Below are positions 1-9,718 of a stretch of DNA of 32,734 nucleotides, in pieces (the first letter of the stretch is position 1; every line of letters starts with the position of its first letter). This stretch comes from Thermoplasmata archaeon (GTDB lineage Archaea; Thermoplasmatota; Thermoplasmata; Lutacidiplasmatales; UBA184), in the NCBI GenBank assembly GCA_022749935.1, contig JAKIWQ010000013.1:1-32734 (forward strand), read 5' to 3'. Both the position numbers and the translations under genes were made by a program. The notes under the pieces were generated by a model that made no database searches, was not told where the DNA came from, and saw only the letters and a program-made list of their open reading frames with translations.

Positions 1-1
1 G

Positions 2-673
2 TTCAAGGGTCCGACCCTGCTCCAGGCGCTCGACAACCTGAAGGTACCGGAGAAACCCACCGACAAGCCGCTCCGCCTGCCGGTCCAGGACGTCTACACC
101 ATCACGGGTATCGGCACGGTGCCGGTCGGTCGCGTCGAGACCGGCAAGCTGCAGGTCGGTGCCAAGATCATCTTCATGCCCGGTGGGAAGGTCGGGGAGG
201 TCAAGACCATCGAGATGCACCACGAGACGGTCGCCGAGGCGATTCCCGGCGATAACGTTGGGTTCAACGTCCGCGGCATCGACAAGAACGACATCCGCCG
301 CGGTGAGGTCGCGGGTCCAGCGTCCGACCCCCCGACCGTGGTCGAGAGCTTCACCGCGAACATCCAGGTGCTCAACCACCCGAGCGTCATCACGGTCGGG
401 TACACGCCCGTGTTCCACTGCCACACCGCGCAGGTCGCGTGCGAGTTCACGGAGCTGTTGAAGCGCCTCGACCCGAAGACCGGCCAGACCGCCGAGGAGA
501 ACCCTCAGACGCTCAAGACCGGCGACGCGGCGGTCGTGCGAATCACGCCGAAGCGCCCGCTCGTCATCGAGAAGTACAAAGAGTTCCCCCAGCTCGGCCG
601 CTTCGCGGTGCGCGACATGGGTCAGACCGTCGCGGCCGGGGTCGTCATCGACCTCAAGAAGCGCGAAGCATAG
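2..673 (+). CDS. tuf: Translation elongation factor aEF1A (EF-Tu/EF-1alpha), C-terminal part, 5' truncated by window edge
   Basis: Frame 2 open from window start; domain 2/3 sequence [34 protein letters not shown] and [18 protein letters not shown]...[16 protein letters not shown] typical of EF-1A. Confidence 0.97.
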   Translation, partial: FKGPTLLQALDNLKVPEKPTDKPLRLPVQDVYTITGIGTVPVGRVETGKLQVGAKIIFMPGGKVGEVKTIEMHHETVAEAIPGDNVGFNVRGIDKNDIRRGEVAGPASDPPTVVESFTANIQVLNHPSVITVGYTPVFHCHTAQVACEFTELLKRLDPKTGQTAEENPQTLKTGDAAVVRITPKRPLVIEKYKEFPQLGRFAVRDMGQTVAAGVVIDLKKREA

Positions 674-710
674 GCCTCGGCGAACGTCGGGTACGGGGGA
701 GGGGCTATCG

Positions 711-1019
711 ATGCAGAAAGCTCGGATCTCCCTCTCCGGAACCGACGCGGGGAAGGTCGACTCGATCTGTCGTCAGATCAAGGAGATCTCCTCGAAGACC
801 GGCGTCGAGATCTCGGGACCCATCCCGCTCCCGACCAAGCGCCTCAAGGTACCGGTCCGTAAGGGCCCCGACGGCGGCGGCACCAGCACGATCGACCACT
901 GGGAGATGCGGATCCACAAGCGCCTCATCGACCTCGCGGCCGACGAGCGGGCGCTCCGTCAGGTGATGCGGATCCAGGTCCCGGACGGCGTCAATATCGA
1001 GATCGTCCTGACCGGGTAG
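711..1019 (+). CDS. rpsJ: 30S ribosomal protein uS10
   Basis: 102 aa, [58 protein letters not shown]; archaeal S10 follows EF1A as usual. Confidence 0.97.
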   Translation: MQKARISLSGTDAGKVDSICRQIKEISSKTGVEISGPIPLPTKRLKVPVRKGPDGGGTSTIDHWEMRIHKRLIDLAADERALRQVMRIQVPDGVNIEIVLTG

Positions 1020-1023
1020 GCGC

Positions 1024-1650
1024 GTGTTCGCGCCGGGCGCAGGGCGCCCCTTGGGGATCACGGCCGGCTTTCTCGTTCTGGGGGCGGTGCTCGCGGCGCT
1101 CCGCGTGCTCCCTCCCTCGTTCGCCTTCCTCGCCCTCTACTTCATGGCGCTCGGATTCTGGGCGTTCTTCGCGTGGTTCTTCCGCGATCCCGAGCGTCCC
1201 GTCGGGGAGGGGATCGTCTCCCCCGCGGACGGGCGGGTCCGAGCGATCACCGTGGAGGGCGACCGCACCCGCATCTCGGTGTTCATGAACGTCACCGACG
1301 TCCACGTGAACCGGATGCCGTTGGACGGGACGTTCTCCCAGATCGGGACGGCGGGTTCCGGGTACCGACCCGCGTACCAGCCCGACGCCGACCACAACGT
1401 CGCGCGGACGTACGATCTCGACACGGCCTATGGCCCGGTTCGGGTCGTTCAGGTCACCGGCATCCTGGCTCGCCGACTCGTCTCGTTCGTCGGGGTCGGT
1501 GACCGTCGTCGCCGGGGGGACCGTTTCGGCATGATCGTCCTCGGTTCGCGGGTCGACCTCGTCCTCCCGAACCGCCAACTGGCCCCCGTCGTTCGGGAAG
1601 GGGACCGCGTGCAGGCGGGCCGTACCACCGTCGCCCAGGAGCGGGCATGA
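1024..1650 (+). CDS. asd: Phosphatidylserine (archaetidylserine) decarboxylase proenzyme
   Basis: GTG start; FFRDPERPVGEGIVSPADGRV, FMNVTDVHVNRMPLDG, and C-terminal GMIVLGSRVDLVLP containing the GS self-cleavage site. Confidence 0.93.
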   Translation: MFAPGAGRPLGITAGFLVLGAVLAALRVLPPSFAFLALYFMALGFWAFFAWFFRDPERPVGEGIVSPADGRVRAITVEGDRTRISVFMNVTDVHVNRMPLDGTFSQIGTAGSGYRPAYQPDADHNVARTYDLDTAYGPVRVVQVTGILARRLVSFVGVGDRRRRGDRFGMIVLGSRVDLVLPNRQLAPVVREGDRVQAGRTTVAQERA

Positions 1651-2393
1651 CCGACCGGTGGCGGGTCTTCGCGAATCTGGCGACCCTCGCGAACGCCCTG
1701 CTCGGGGTCGGCGCCATCCTCTACGTCCTGGCCGGCAACAAACTGTGGGCGATGCTCCTCATCGTCTCCGCCATCGGGTTCGACGGACTGGACGGCATCT
1801 TCTCCCGACGGAGCCGGACCTCGGGTTCGTCGTTCGGTCGCGTCGCCGACTCGATCGCGGACGCGATCACCTTTGGTCTCGCGCCGGCGTTCCTGATCGC
1901 GGTCCACACATCGGACTCCTCGGCGTGGGATCCGGTCGAGACGTTCGCCCTCGTCGTCGCCGCGGCGTACTTCGCCGCCGCGGTCGCGCGTCTGGTGTAC
2001 TTCACCGCGAGGGCGTACCATCGGTCCGACTTTCTCGGGGTTCCGACGCCGCAGGCGGCCCTCGCGGTGGTGGTCGCCTTGCTCTTTCACGACACGCCGG
2101 CGCTCCAGGGAGTCCAGCCGGTGGGAGTGTTCGTCGGGGTCGCGGTCCTCGCCCTGCTCATGGTGGTCCCCATCCCGTACCCCAAGATTCGTCGTGCCTC
2201 CCCGCTCCGGGTGCCGATGATCCTCACCGGGATCTTCGCCGGCCTCGGCCTGCTGCTCTTCCAATTCCACCCCTCGGCCGGCACGGGACCCTACGACGTC
2301 GCTCTCATCGCCTCGTATGGCCTGCTCATCGGCGTGGCCAGCTACCTCGTCCTGGGACCCTTCACGGTTCGACCGAAACCGAAGGAAGGTTGA
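1647..2393 (+). CDS. CDP-alcohol phosphatidyltransferase, probable archaetidylserine synthase
   Basis: DGLDGIFSRRSRTSGSSFGRVADSIADAITFGLAPAFL resembles the CDP-alcohol transferase motif; multiple TM segments; overlaps the decarboxylase stop. Confidence 0.9.
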   Translation: MTDRWRVFANLATLANALLGVGAILYVLAGNKLWAMLLIVSAIGFDGLDGIFSRRSRTSGSSFGRVADSIADAITFGLAPAFLIAVHTSDSSAWDPVETFALVVAAAYFAAAVARLVYFTARAYHRSDFLGVPTPQAALAVVVALLFHDTPALQGVQPVGVFVGVAVLALLMVVPIPYPKIRRASPLRVPMILTGIFAGLGLLLFQFHPSAGTGPYDVALIASYGLLIGVASYLVLGPFTVRPKPKEG

Positions 2394-2400
2394 TCCTACG

Positions 2401-2814
2401 ATGACAGCCCGGTCCATCCACCAGGTCCCGCTCACGGCCCGAGAGGCGCTCCTGTTCGAGGCCGGAGTGAAACTCGGAGGCGTGTTCCACCAGTACGTGG
2501 GCACCCCCGTCTCCTCTCGGACCGCCGCCGGCCTCGCCCGGACCATCGAGGCGGCGGTCGGGCTCCAACCCTTCGTGGTGGGCGTGCGGGTGACGATCCA
2601 CCCGAAACGGGGAACGCCCGTGGGGAAGGGAAGATTCGCCTACGGCTACCTCGTGCCCCAGATGTTGGACGTTCGGGTCCGTCTCTCCGACGGGCACGTC
2701 GAAGTCGAGGCCCACCTCGCCCATCGCGCCGACCTTCACTATCCGTTGATGAACGTCGTCCGCGTACGGGCCGTCGGCCGAATCGCCCATCGGCGGGCCG
2801 CGGCGACGCGCTAG
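2401..2814 (+). CDS. mptD: Archaeal dihydroneopterin aldolase-like protein (MptD family)
   Basis: ATG at 2401; LLFEAGVKLGGVFHQYVGTPVSSRTAAGLARTIEAAVGLQPFV...GYLVPQMLDVRV resembles the archaeal MptD family. Confidence 0.7.
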   Translation: MTARSIHQVPLTAREALLFEAGVKLGGVFHQYVGTPVSSRTAAGLARTIEAAVGLQPFVVGVRVTIHPKRGTPVGKGRFAYGYLVPQMLDVRVRLSDGHVEVEAHLAHRADLHYPLMNVVRVRAVGRIAHRRAAATR

Positions 2815-3944
2815 GCCCGGTTCGCGATCGGTACGTACGGCAGGTCCGTCGGCCCGATGTACTTCGCCATCGGACGGATGAGGCGGAGGTCCTGGTACTC
2901 TTCGAGGACGTGGGCGGTCCAACCGGCGACCCGGCTCGCGGCGAAGACGGGCGTGAAGAGGTCGTGCGGAATGCCCATGTGCGAGTAGACCGACCCCGAG
3001 TAGAGGTCGACGTTGGGGTAGAGCCCCTTCTCGCGGTGGACGACGCCTTCGACCTTCAAGAGGAGCTCGTAATACCGCAGATCTCCCTTGGCCTCCCCGA
3101 TTTTCCGGGACCACTCGCGGAGGATCGTCGCCCTCGGATCTTCGACCTTGTACACCCGGTGGCCGAACCCCATGATCCGCTCGTGGCGAGCGAGCTTGGC
3201 CCGGACGACCTCCTCGACCCGGTCCGCCGTCCCGATCTCGTCCAGGAGTTCCATGACGCGCTCGTTCGCGCCGCCATGGAGGGGGCCCTTCAGGGTGCCC
3301 ACCGCGCTCGTCACCGCGCTGTAGAGGTCGCTCAGGGTCGAGGCGGTGACCCGGGCCGCAAAGGTCGAGGCGTTGAGCTCGTGGTCCGCATGCAAGATGA
3401 GGGCCACATCGAGGGCCCGCTCCTCAAGTTCGGTCGGCACCCGGTTCACGAGGGCGTAGAGCAGGTAGGCGGCGTGCGAGAGGTCCGGCCGCGGCTCGAG
3501 GCGGGGCAAACGGGCCCGTCGCCGGTGGAACTGCGCGAGGATCGAGGGAAGCACCGCGGTCAGCCGCTGGGCTCCCCCGATCGAGCTCGGCCCTGGACGG
3601 GTCTCCTCCGGTTCGAAGAGCGCGAGCTCGCTCACCGCCGTTCGCAATACGTCCATCGGCGTCGCCGTCTCCGGCACCGAATCGATCCGGGCGGCGAGCG
3701 AGGGCGGCAGCTCCCTCAGCTGGGAGAGCCGGTGACGGAGGACGGCGAGCTGGTCGGTCGTCGGGAGACGACCGTACCACAACAGGTACGCGACCTCCTC
3801 GAAGGTGGACCGGGCGGCCAGGTCGCGGATGTCGTATCCTTCGTAGATCAGGCGACCTTCCTTGCCGTCGATAAAGCAGATCCGGGATTCGAGCGCGACG
3901 ACGTCCTGGAGCCCATGTTGGACCTCGTCCGACGACTCGACCAT
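2811..3944 (-). CDS. gltA: Citrate synthase
   Basis: 377 aa; RICFIDGKEGRLIYEGYDIRDLA, HADHELNASTFAARV, GPLHGGANERVM, MGFGHRVYKVEDPRA, GLYPNVDLYSGSVYSHMGIP. Confidence 0.97.
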   Translation of the reverse strand: MVESSDEVQHGLQDVVALESRICFIDGKEGRLIYEGYDIRDLAARSTFEEVAYLLWYGRLPTTDQLAVLRHRLSQLRELPPSLAARIDSVPETATPMDVLRTAVSELALFEPEETRPGPSSIGGAQRLTAVLPSILAQFHRRRARLPRLEPRPDLSHAAYLLYALVNRVPTELEERALDVALILHADHELNASTFAARVTASTLSDLYSAVTSAVGTLKGPLHGGANERVMELLDEIGTADRVEEVVRAKLARHERIMGFGHRVYKVEDPRATILREWSRKIGEAKGDLRYYELLLKVEGVVHREKGLYPNVDLYSGSVYSHMGIPHDLFTPVFAASRVAGWTAHVLEEYQDLRLIRPMAKYIGPTDLPYVPIANRA

Positions 3945-3980
3945 CCGGTGCGGCCCTCGGGCCGCGAGACGGCCCTTCCC

Positions 3981-5384
3981 TTAATTGGGTTTCGCGACCG
4001 CCGATGCCTCGCTCGCGCGCTGGGGGCCGGGCAAGGGCGGTGCGGGCGGTGTTCCGCGGCCATACTTCCGTCGAACGTAGGCGACCGACGCGGCGGTCCA
4101 GAGGGGGAGCGACACGAGCAACGAGCCCGCCGCGACCAGGAACACGAGGCGGAAGCTGCCGAATTCGGCCAACACGGCCGACAAACCCGCCCCCGCGACG
4201 GCCGCCACGCCCCCGAGGGCGCTGTTCACCCCGAGGAGACTCCCGGCGTCCCGCCCCTCGAGGCCCCGGAAGAGCATGAGCGAACTCGCGGTGGTGTACA
4301 CCGCGATCGCCCCTCCGAGTACCCCGAACAAGACGAGATTCTCGGCGAATGCCCCGCTACGGGCCACCACGAAGAAGGTGAACCCGGCCGTCGCCAGATA
4401 CCCGAGGGCGCGCACGTACGTCGCACGTTGCACCAGCCGGTCCGAACCGAACCGAGTCGCGAGGCCCCCCGAGAGGGGAAAGAGCAGCGTCTGGACGAAA
4501 TTGTTCGAGAAGTTGACGAGGAAGATGGACGACGCTGCCAAGCCCACCGAGACGAGGTAGGGAGTGTAGGAGATGTTGAACAGGTTTCCCGAGAGGCTGA
4601 AGAGGAACGACGCGGCGAAGACGAGAGGGAGCTCGTGGTGCAACTCCTCGCGGGCCCAGACGCGGAAGCGCCGGATGGGGCCTCCCCGGAGACTGGGACG
4701 CCGGGGAAAGAAGGGGATGGCGATGTGGAACGACGCAGAGATTCGGATCCGGGAGAACAGGCTCTCCGGGTGCCGGGCCACCTGGGCGGTCGTGAGGGAC
4801 CGGGTCGGGTCTTTGACCCCGAACCAGATCGCGACCGCGCTGACGGCGGCCATCGCCGCGAGCACGTAGAGGAGCGACAGCAGCGCATCGTTCGCCAGGG
4901 TCCAGAAGTACCCGACGAGAAGACCCACGACCGAACCGATCATGCTCATCTCTTGGAACGACGCGAAAGCGGTCGCCCGCTCGGCTTCGGTGAACTTCTC
5001 GAGGATGAGCAGATTGGACGCGCTCGCTCCGGCGGGCGCGATGAGACCGATGACCGTGTAGATCGCGTAGAGGGCGAGCAGCGAGTGGATCTGGCCGAGG
5101 AGGAGGTAGAGCAGCGCGTACCCGCCGAAGTTGACCACGAGAAACAGGCGACGCAGTGGGTACCGGTCCGAGAGGTGACCCCAGGCTACGGAGGACAGGA
5201 TGACGGCGGCGTTGAACAGCGTGGCCGCGATGGCGACGTCGGTCCAGCTCCCGTGCAGGACGATAAGGATGAGGAGCGGGAGGGCGACCCCGAAACCGGA
5301 CGTCGCCGCATTGATGGGGACGAATCCGAGGAGCCAGGGGCGCGCGACGAGCCGGCGCGGCCAGGTCCGCACGGTGAGTACCAT
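3981..5384 (-). CDS. MFS transporter
   Basis: 467 aa with about 12 hydrophobic segments; GHLSDRYPLRRLFLVVNFGGY is an MFS loop 2-3 motif. Confidence 0.88.
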   Translation of the reverse strand: MVLTVRTWPRRLVARPWLLGFVPINAATSGFGVALPLLILIVLHGSWTDVAIAATLFNAAVILSSVAWGHLSDRYPLRRLFLVVNFGGYALLYLLLGQIHSLLALYAIYTVIGLIAPAGASASNLLILEKFTEAERATAFASFQEMSMIGSVVGLLVGYFWTLANDALLSLLYVLAAMAAVSAVAIWFGVKDPTRSLTTAQVARHPESLFSRIRISASFHIAIPFFPRRPSLRGGPIRRFRVWAREELHHELPLVFAASFLFSLSGNLFNISYTPYLVSVGLAASSIFLVNFSNNFVQTLLFPLSGGLATRFGSDRLVQRATYVRALGYLATAGFTFFVVARSGAFAENLVLFGVLGGAIAVYTTASSLMLFRGLEGRDAGSLLGVNSALGGVAAVAGAGLSAVLAEFGSFRLVFLVAAGSLLVSLPLWTAASVAYVRRKYGRGTPPAPPLPGPQRASEASAVAKPN

Positions 5385-5498
5385 CGTTCGACCGCTCGTT
5401 GAGTGGGTGGGGATTAAAATGGGGTAGCGTCGACTGGCGGTCTTCGGGAGCGGCGTCCACGCGCCGGCGCTATTGCGTCGCCCTCGTGTCCGACAACG

Positions 5499-5506
5499 CT
5501 TATAAG
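5499..5506 (+). promoter_or_regulatory. Putative TATA box (CTTATAAG) upstream of the RAM-domain gene
   Basis: AACGCTTATAAGGG about 45 nt before GTG at 5548; AT-rich core in GC-rich DNA. Confidence 0.55.
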
Positions 5507-5547
5507 GGAAGGTAGTTCATCCGCTCTCTCGAGAGGCGACTCCTCGC

Positions 5548-5781
5548 GTGGCGATCGGTTTTGTCCTAATCAGCACAGCCCCCGCGAAGGAGCACGAAGT
5601 GTACACCGAGCTCCTCCGGGTGAAGGGGATCGTCGAGTTGCACCCCCTGTTCGGCGAGTACGACCTGATCGCCAAGGTCGAGGCCGAGGACTTCAACGCG
5701 CTCGGCCAACTGGTGGTCGACAAGATCCGCTCCGTCCCTGGCGTCATCGATACGAAGACGCTCACGGGAATCAAGTTCTGA
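5548..5781 (+). CDS. Lrp/AsnC ligand-binding (RAM) domain protein lacking a helix-turn-helix
   Basis: 77 aa; AIGFVLISTAPAKEHEVYTELLRVKGIVELHPLFGEYDLIAKVEAEDFNALGQLVVDKIRSVPGVIDTKTLTGIKF. Confidence 0.9.
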   Translation: MAIGFVLISTAPAKEHEVYTELLRVKGIVELHPLFGEYDLIAKVEAEDFNALGQLVVDKIRSVPGVIDTKTLTGIKF

Positions 5782-5791
5782 AAGGTCACCT

Positions 5792-6121
5792 ATGTTCGAT
5801 CTGGTGGGTACGGCGGTGGACATCGGCCTCTGGCAATTCTTGGCGATCCTGCTCCTGGTCTTCGGCCTCTTCCTCATCCTGGCCGGGATCTTCACGGCCT
5901 ATTTCGGAAGCGGGAAGAGCCGCACCATCGGCGTCGCCCTCCTCGTCGTGGGCCTCGTGGTCGGCCTGCTCGTGGGGTACCTCTACCACAACGGCAGCTT
6001 CTACGCGCCCAAGGACCAGCTCGGGGACCTCATCCTCGGCTCGTTCCTGGTCATCTTGGCAGCCGTCATCGGGGCCTTGATCGCCATCGGGATCTTCCTG
6101 GTCGCGATCATGAAGTCCTAG
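5792..6121 (+). CDS. Small membrane protein, about 3 TM segments
   Basis: ATG 11 nt after the RAM gene; strongly hydrophobic 109 aa. Confidence 0.75.
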   Translation: MFDLVGTAVDIGLWQFLAILLLVFGLFLILAGIFTAYFGSGKSRTIGVALLVVGLVVGLLVGYLYHNGSFYAPKDQLGDLILGSFLVILAAVIGALIAIGIFLVAIMKS

Positions 6122-6140
6122 ACCTCCCCGTCGGCGGGCC

Positions 6141-7019
6141 GTGGCGCCTCCGCGTGCGGGGCGCCGCCGACCTCCCGGGTTGGTGACCCTGACCTCCGAC
6201 TTGGGATGGGCGTACGCCGCCCAGGTGAAGGGGGCTCTCCTCCGCACCGCTCCCCGAATCCCCTTGGTGGACCTCGCCCACGACCTTCCCCGGCACCAGA
6301 TCTCGGAAGCGGCGTTCGTATTCCGGGCGATGGCCTCCAGTTTCCCGGCGGGGACGATCCACGTCGCCGTGGTCGACCCCGGGGTCGGAGGGGCGAGGTT
6401 CCCGGTCGCGATCCGTTGCGGCGAGGGGAGCGTGCTGATCGGGCCCGACAACGGGGTCCTCTCGCCCCTCGCGAGCGCCCTCGGCCGACCGCAGGCGTTC
6501 CGGCTCGATCCAGAACGCGTAGCGACGGGCCCTCGCGTCGGCACCACGTTCGACGGACGCGACCTGTTCGCTCCGGCGGCCGGCCGGATCGCCAACGGGG
6601 AGTCCCTCTCAAGTCTCGGAACGAAGGCCGAGTTCCAGGAGCTACGGCTCCCGGTAGCCACCCGGATCTCCGGGGGCGTCAGCGGGGAGGTCGTCCACGT
6701 CGATCACTTCGGCAACCTCATCACCAACGTCCCCACCCCCTGGATCCCTCGGGGCGTCCCCCGACTTTCGGTCGCGATCGGTCCGCGTCGCTCGACCTCC
6801 GTCCCTTGGGTGGCTTCGTACGAGACCCTGGGACGGGGACGCGCAGGGAGCCTCGGGTCGAGCTTCGGGACCGTTGAGGTCGCGGTGGCCGATGGCAGCG
6901 CCTCGGCCCGCTTTCGCGGTCGTACAGGCACGCCCGTCGTCTTCCGCTGGGGTCGGAGTGGTGCGGGGGCGACTGCTACGGTAAATACCGGCCGTCGTCT
7001 TCGAGCGAGACGCCGGTAG
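6141..7019 (+). CDS. SAM hydrolase / SAM hydroxide adenosyltransferase (DUF62 family)
   Basis: LVTLTSDLGWAYAAQVKGAL, HVAVVDPGVGG, LIGPDNGVLSPL, FDGRDLFAPAAGRIANG, VHVDHFGNLITNV. Confidence 0.93.
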   Translation: MAPPRAGRRRPPGLVTLTSDLGWAYAAQVKGALLRTAPRIPLVDLAHDLPRHQISEAAFVFRAMASSFPAGTIHVAVVDPGVGGARFPVAIRCGEGSVLIGPDNGVLSPLASALGRPQAFRLDPERVATGPRVGTTFDGRDLFAPAAGRIANGESLSSLGTKAEFQELRLPVATRISGGVSGEVVHVDHFGNLITNVPTPWIPRGVPRLSVAIGPRRSTSVPWVASYETLGRGRAGSLGSSFGTVEVAVADGSASARFRGRTGTPVVFRWGRSGAGATATVNTGRRLRARRR

Positions 7020-7044
7020 CGGCCCGCGATCGGTCGTCCCCTCC

Positions 7045-8196
7045 ATGGCGAAGAAAGACTACTACGAGGTGCTCGGTATTCCGCGCACCGCCTCCGCGGA
7101 CGACGTGAAGGGGGCCTACCGAAAGTTGGCCCGCCAGTATCACCCGGATGTGGCGAAGGAGAACCCGAAGGTCGCCGAGGAGCGATTCAAGGAGATCTCC
7201 GAGGCCTACGAGGTGCTCGCCAACCCCGAGACCCGAACCCGGTACGACCAGAAGGGGTTCGAGGCAGTCGAGCCGAATTTTGGCCCGGGGGGTTTCGAAT
7301 GGCAGAACTTCACGCACGCGTCCGACCTCGAAGACCTCCTCGGGTCGAACCCGTTCTTCCAGCAACTGTTCGGCGGGCTGGGAGGATCGTTCGGGGGCGG
7401 CGGCCGACGGGCCGTATCTTCCCGCGGACGGGACGTCGAGGTCACGGTTCGCCTCCCGCTCGTCGCCGCCGTCCACGGCGCGGAACCGATGGTCAACGTA
7501 CCTCATACCGAGCCGTGTCCGGACTGCCGGGGGACCGGTGCCAAGGACGGCACGGCGCTCGAGACGTGCTCCGAGTGTCACGGGACCGGCCAGGTCCGTC
7601 GGGTCCAGACCCGAGGTCACAGCCAGTTGATCACGATCGGGGAGTGCCCGAGGTGCCACGGCGCCGGCCAACGGATCCTCGAGCGGTGCCCGGAGTGCCG
7701 TGGGGTCGGGATCCGCAGCTCGGTCGAACGGATCCAGATCACCGTTCCCCCCGGGATGGAGGACGGAAGCGTGCTCCGGGTCGCCGGACACGGGCTCAGC
7801 TCCGACGGGGGAGGGCGGTCGGGAGACCTGTATGTGCACGTCCTGTTCGAGACCTCGGACCATATCCGTCGAGAAGGGGAGGACGCGTTCGGGGAGGCGA
7901 CCGTCCCGCTCGCGGTCGCCCTCCTGGGCGGAGAGGTGACGGTGGCGACCATCGACGGTCACGCCGCGCTCAAGATCCCGCCCGGCACCCAGCCGGAGAC
8001 CCAGTTCCGCCTCCGAGGCAACGGGTTCCCCCGACTCCGCGGTTCCGTCCGCGGAGACCTCATCATCACCGTTCACGTCGAGATCCCCCGTTCGCTCAGC
8101 AGCCACGAGAAGGAGACGCTGCGGGAGCTCCTTCTCCCCGCAGCGGCCCCCGGGGCGCCGCGACGCGAATCGATCTTCCGACGGCGGAACTCGTGA
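7045..8196 (+). CDS. dnaJ: Chaperone DnaJ
   Basis: J domain with YHPDVAKEN; four zinc repeats CPDCRGTG, CSECHGTG, CPRCHGAG, CPECRGVG. Confidence 0.97.
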   Translation: MAKKDYYEVLGIPRTASADDVKGAYRKLARQYHPDVAKENPKVAEERFKEISEAYEVLANPETRTRYDQKGFEAVEPNFGPGGFEWQNFTHASDLEDLLGSNPFFQQLFGGLGGSFGGGGRRAVSSRGRDVEVTVRLPLVAAVHGAEPMVNVPHTEPCPDCRGTGAKDGTALETCSECHGTGQVRRVQTRGHSQLITIGECPRCHGAGQRILERCPECRGVGIRSSVERIQITVPPGMEDGSVLRVAGHGLSSDGGGRSGDLYVHVLFETSDHIRREGEDAFGEATVPLAVALLGGEVTVATIDGHAALKIPPGTQPETQFRLRGNGFPRLRGSVRGDLIITVHVEIPRSLSSHEKETLRELLLPAAAPGAPRRESIFRRRNS

Positions 8197-8843
8197 ACGT
8201 CGACGAACCGGACGACCCGCCCTCCCCCGACCAGTACTTCGCGGAGCGTCCCCGCTCGGCCTCCCTGCGTTCCCAGCACCGCTTCCTCTACCGGGGGGAG
8301 CTGCTGACCTTCGACGTCGACCGGGGCGTGTTCGCATCCCACGGCCTCGACCCCGGCACCTCCCTGCTCATCGAAAATCTCGCGGTCGAAAAGGACGACC
8401 GGGTCCTCGACCTCGGATGCGGATGGGGTCCGGTCGGCATCGCCGCCGCCCGGTCGGCGCGCGACGGCCACGTGGTGCTCACCGAGGTGAACCGGCGCGC
8501 CGCCCGCCTCGCCCGCTCGAACCTCGAACGCAACCAAGTGCGCAATGCGGAGGTGCGGGTCGGTCCCCTGTTCGAACCCGTAGCGGGGGAACAGTTCGAT
8601 GTGATCGCGACCAACCCGCCCTACCGGGCCGGGCGACCTCTCATCCTCGACTTGCTGGCCGAAGCCTCCGCGTACCTCACCGCCGGGGGCCGATTCCTCA
8701 TCGTAGGGAAAGGGACCCAAGGGATTCGCTTCTACCAGGAGTGGCTCGAGAGCCACTGGTCCGGCCCGATCGCCGTGCTCGGACGCAGGTCCGGCTACCG
8801 GGTCCTGGAAGCACGACTCGGGCCGAACAATCGGAAACCGTAG
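8193..8843 (+). CDS. Class I SAM methyltransferase, RsmC-like
   Basis: GTG at 8193 overlaps the dnaJ stop; VLDLGCGWGPVGIAAA, NRRAARLARSNLERN, FDVIATNPPYRAG. Confidence 0.85.
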   Translation: MNVDEPDDPPSPDQYFAERPRSASLRSQHRFLYRGELLTFDVDRGVFASHGLDPGTSLLIENLAVEKDDRVLDLGCGWGPVGIAAARSARDGHVVLTEVNRRAARLARSNLERNQVRNAEVRVGPLFEPVAGEQFDVIATNPPYRAGRPLILDLLAEASAYLTAGGRFLIVGKGTQGIRFYQEWLESHWSGPIAVLGRRSGYRVLEARLGPNNRKP

Positions 8844-9517
8844 AGCCGGCCCACATGCCGGAGGTAGTGGCCGACCTCTCCGCGACCGAGCTTGCTCTCC
8901 CCCGCCCTTCGTGGGCGGAACGAGATCGGCACTTCCGCGATCGGCGAGGGGTGGCATCGGACCATGATCTCCAGCCCGATCTTGTACCCGAGCGGAGAGA
9001 GCGGGGCCCGGTCGAGGATCCGGCGACGGAAGGCGAAGAAACCGGACATCGGGTCCGCGACCGCGACCAGGGGCCGCGCGAGTCCGGTAGCGATGCCCGA
9101 CATGAGCCGACGTCCGAGCGAGAACCCCGACGCGCTACCCCCGGGGACCCATCGGCTCCCGAGCGCGAATTCGGCCCCTCCGCTCGTCACGGCCTCGACC
9201 AGGGCCGGGATCGCTGCCGGTGGGTGACTCCCGTCCGCATCCATGACGACCAGGACCTCGCCCTTAGACCTCGCGAACCCGTTTTCGACCGCCGAGGCGA
9301 GGCCGAGCTTTCGTCCCCGGTCGAGGACCGTGCAGCCGATCGCCCCGGACAGGGTTCTCGCGTACGCGGCCGTACCGTCCGGAGATCCATCGTCGACGAC
9401 CACAAGCTCACTCGCATACCGCGTGAGGGCGGCGCAGAGTTCCGGATACAGGCTCGTGAGCGAGTCCCGCTCGTTGAAGGTCGGTATGATGACCGAAAGG
9501 AACGGGGCCGGAGACAC
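8795..9517 (-). CDS. Dolichol/polyprenol-phosphate mannosyltransferase-like GT2
   Basis: SVIIPTFNERDSLTSL, ELVVVDDGSPDGTA, VLVVMDADGSHPP, ADPMSGFFAFRR, GYKIGLEIMVR. Confidence 0.92.
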   Translation of the reverse strand: MSPAPFLSVIIPTFNERDSLTSLYPELCAALTRYASELVVVDDGSPDGTAAYARTLSGAIGCTVLDRGRKLGLASAVENGFARSKGEVLVVMDADGSHPPAAIPALVEAVTSGGAEFALGSRWVPGGSASGFSLGRRLMSGIATGLARPLVAVADPMSGFFAFRRRILDRAPLSPLGYKIGLEIMVRCHPSPIAEVPISFRPRRAGESKLGRGEVGHYLRHVGRLYGFRLFGPSRASRTR

Positions 9518-9646
9518 TAGGGAGGGAGACAGGCTCGATTACATACTCCTTGGCGCACGCGTTCGCAACGGTTTCTCCCCACCGGGGCCCCGCCCCGACG
9601 CGGAATCGTCCGGCCCGACGGCTCCGAAGTCTAGAGTTGCGAAGCG

Positions 9647-9652
9647 CTTAAG
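9647..9652 (+). promoter_or_regulatory. Putative TATA core (GCGCTTAAGAG) of the uS13 operon
   Basis: AT-rich core in the intergenic region about 100 nt before the uS13 GTG. Confidence 0.45.
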
Positions 9653-9698
9653 AGGGGCGGTTTTCTCGGCGCCCGCACCCTCGGTCCGGGGGAACGAA

Positions 9699-9718
9699 GG
9701 ACGGCCGCGAGGCCGTTC
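9699..9718 (+). promoter_or_regulatory. mRNA leader hairpin with GNRA-type tetraloop upstream of uS13
   Basis: GGACGGCC-GCGA-GGCCGTTC: 8-bp stem including one G-U pair, closing a GCGA loop. Confidence 0.5.

Noticed and set aside
2910-5402. 830-aa ORF on + strand
   Set aside because: Antisense to citrate synthase and an MFS gene; Arg/Glu/Asp/Gly-rich shadow ORF typical of high-GC codon bias.
5523-5533. CTCTCGAGAGG motif also seen near 13460, considered as a shared operator
   Set aside because: Only two occurrences noticed, palindromic and GC-rich, with no functional link between the genes; chance cannot be excluded.
8194-9520. Frame-shifted ORFs overlapping methyltransferase and GT2 genes (e.g. 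8417..9520)
   Set aside because: Arg/Pro-rich alternate-frame translations without motifs.
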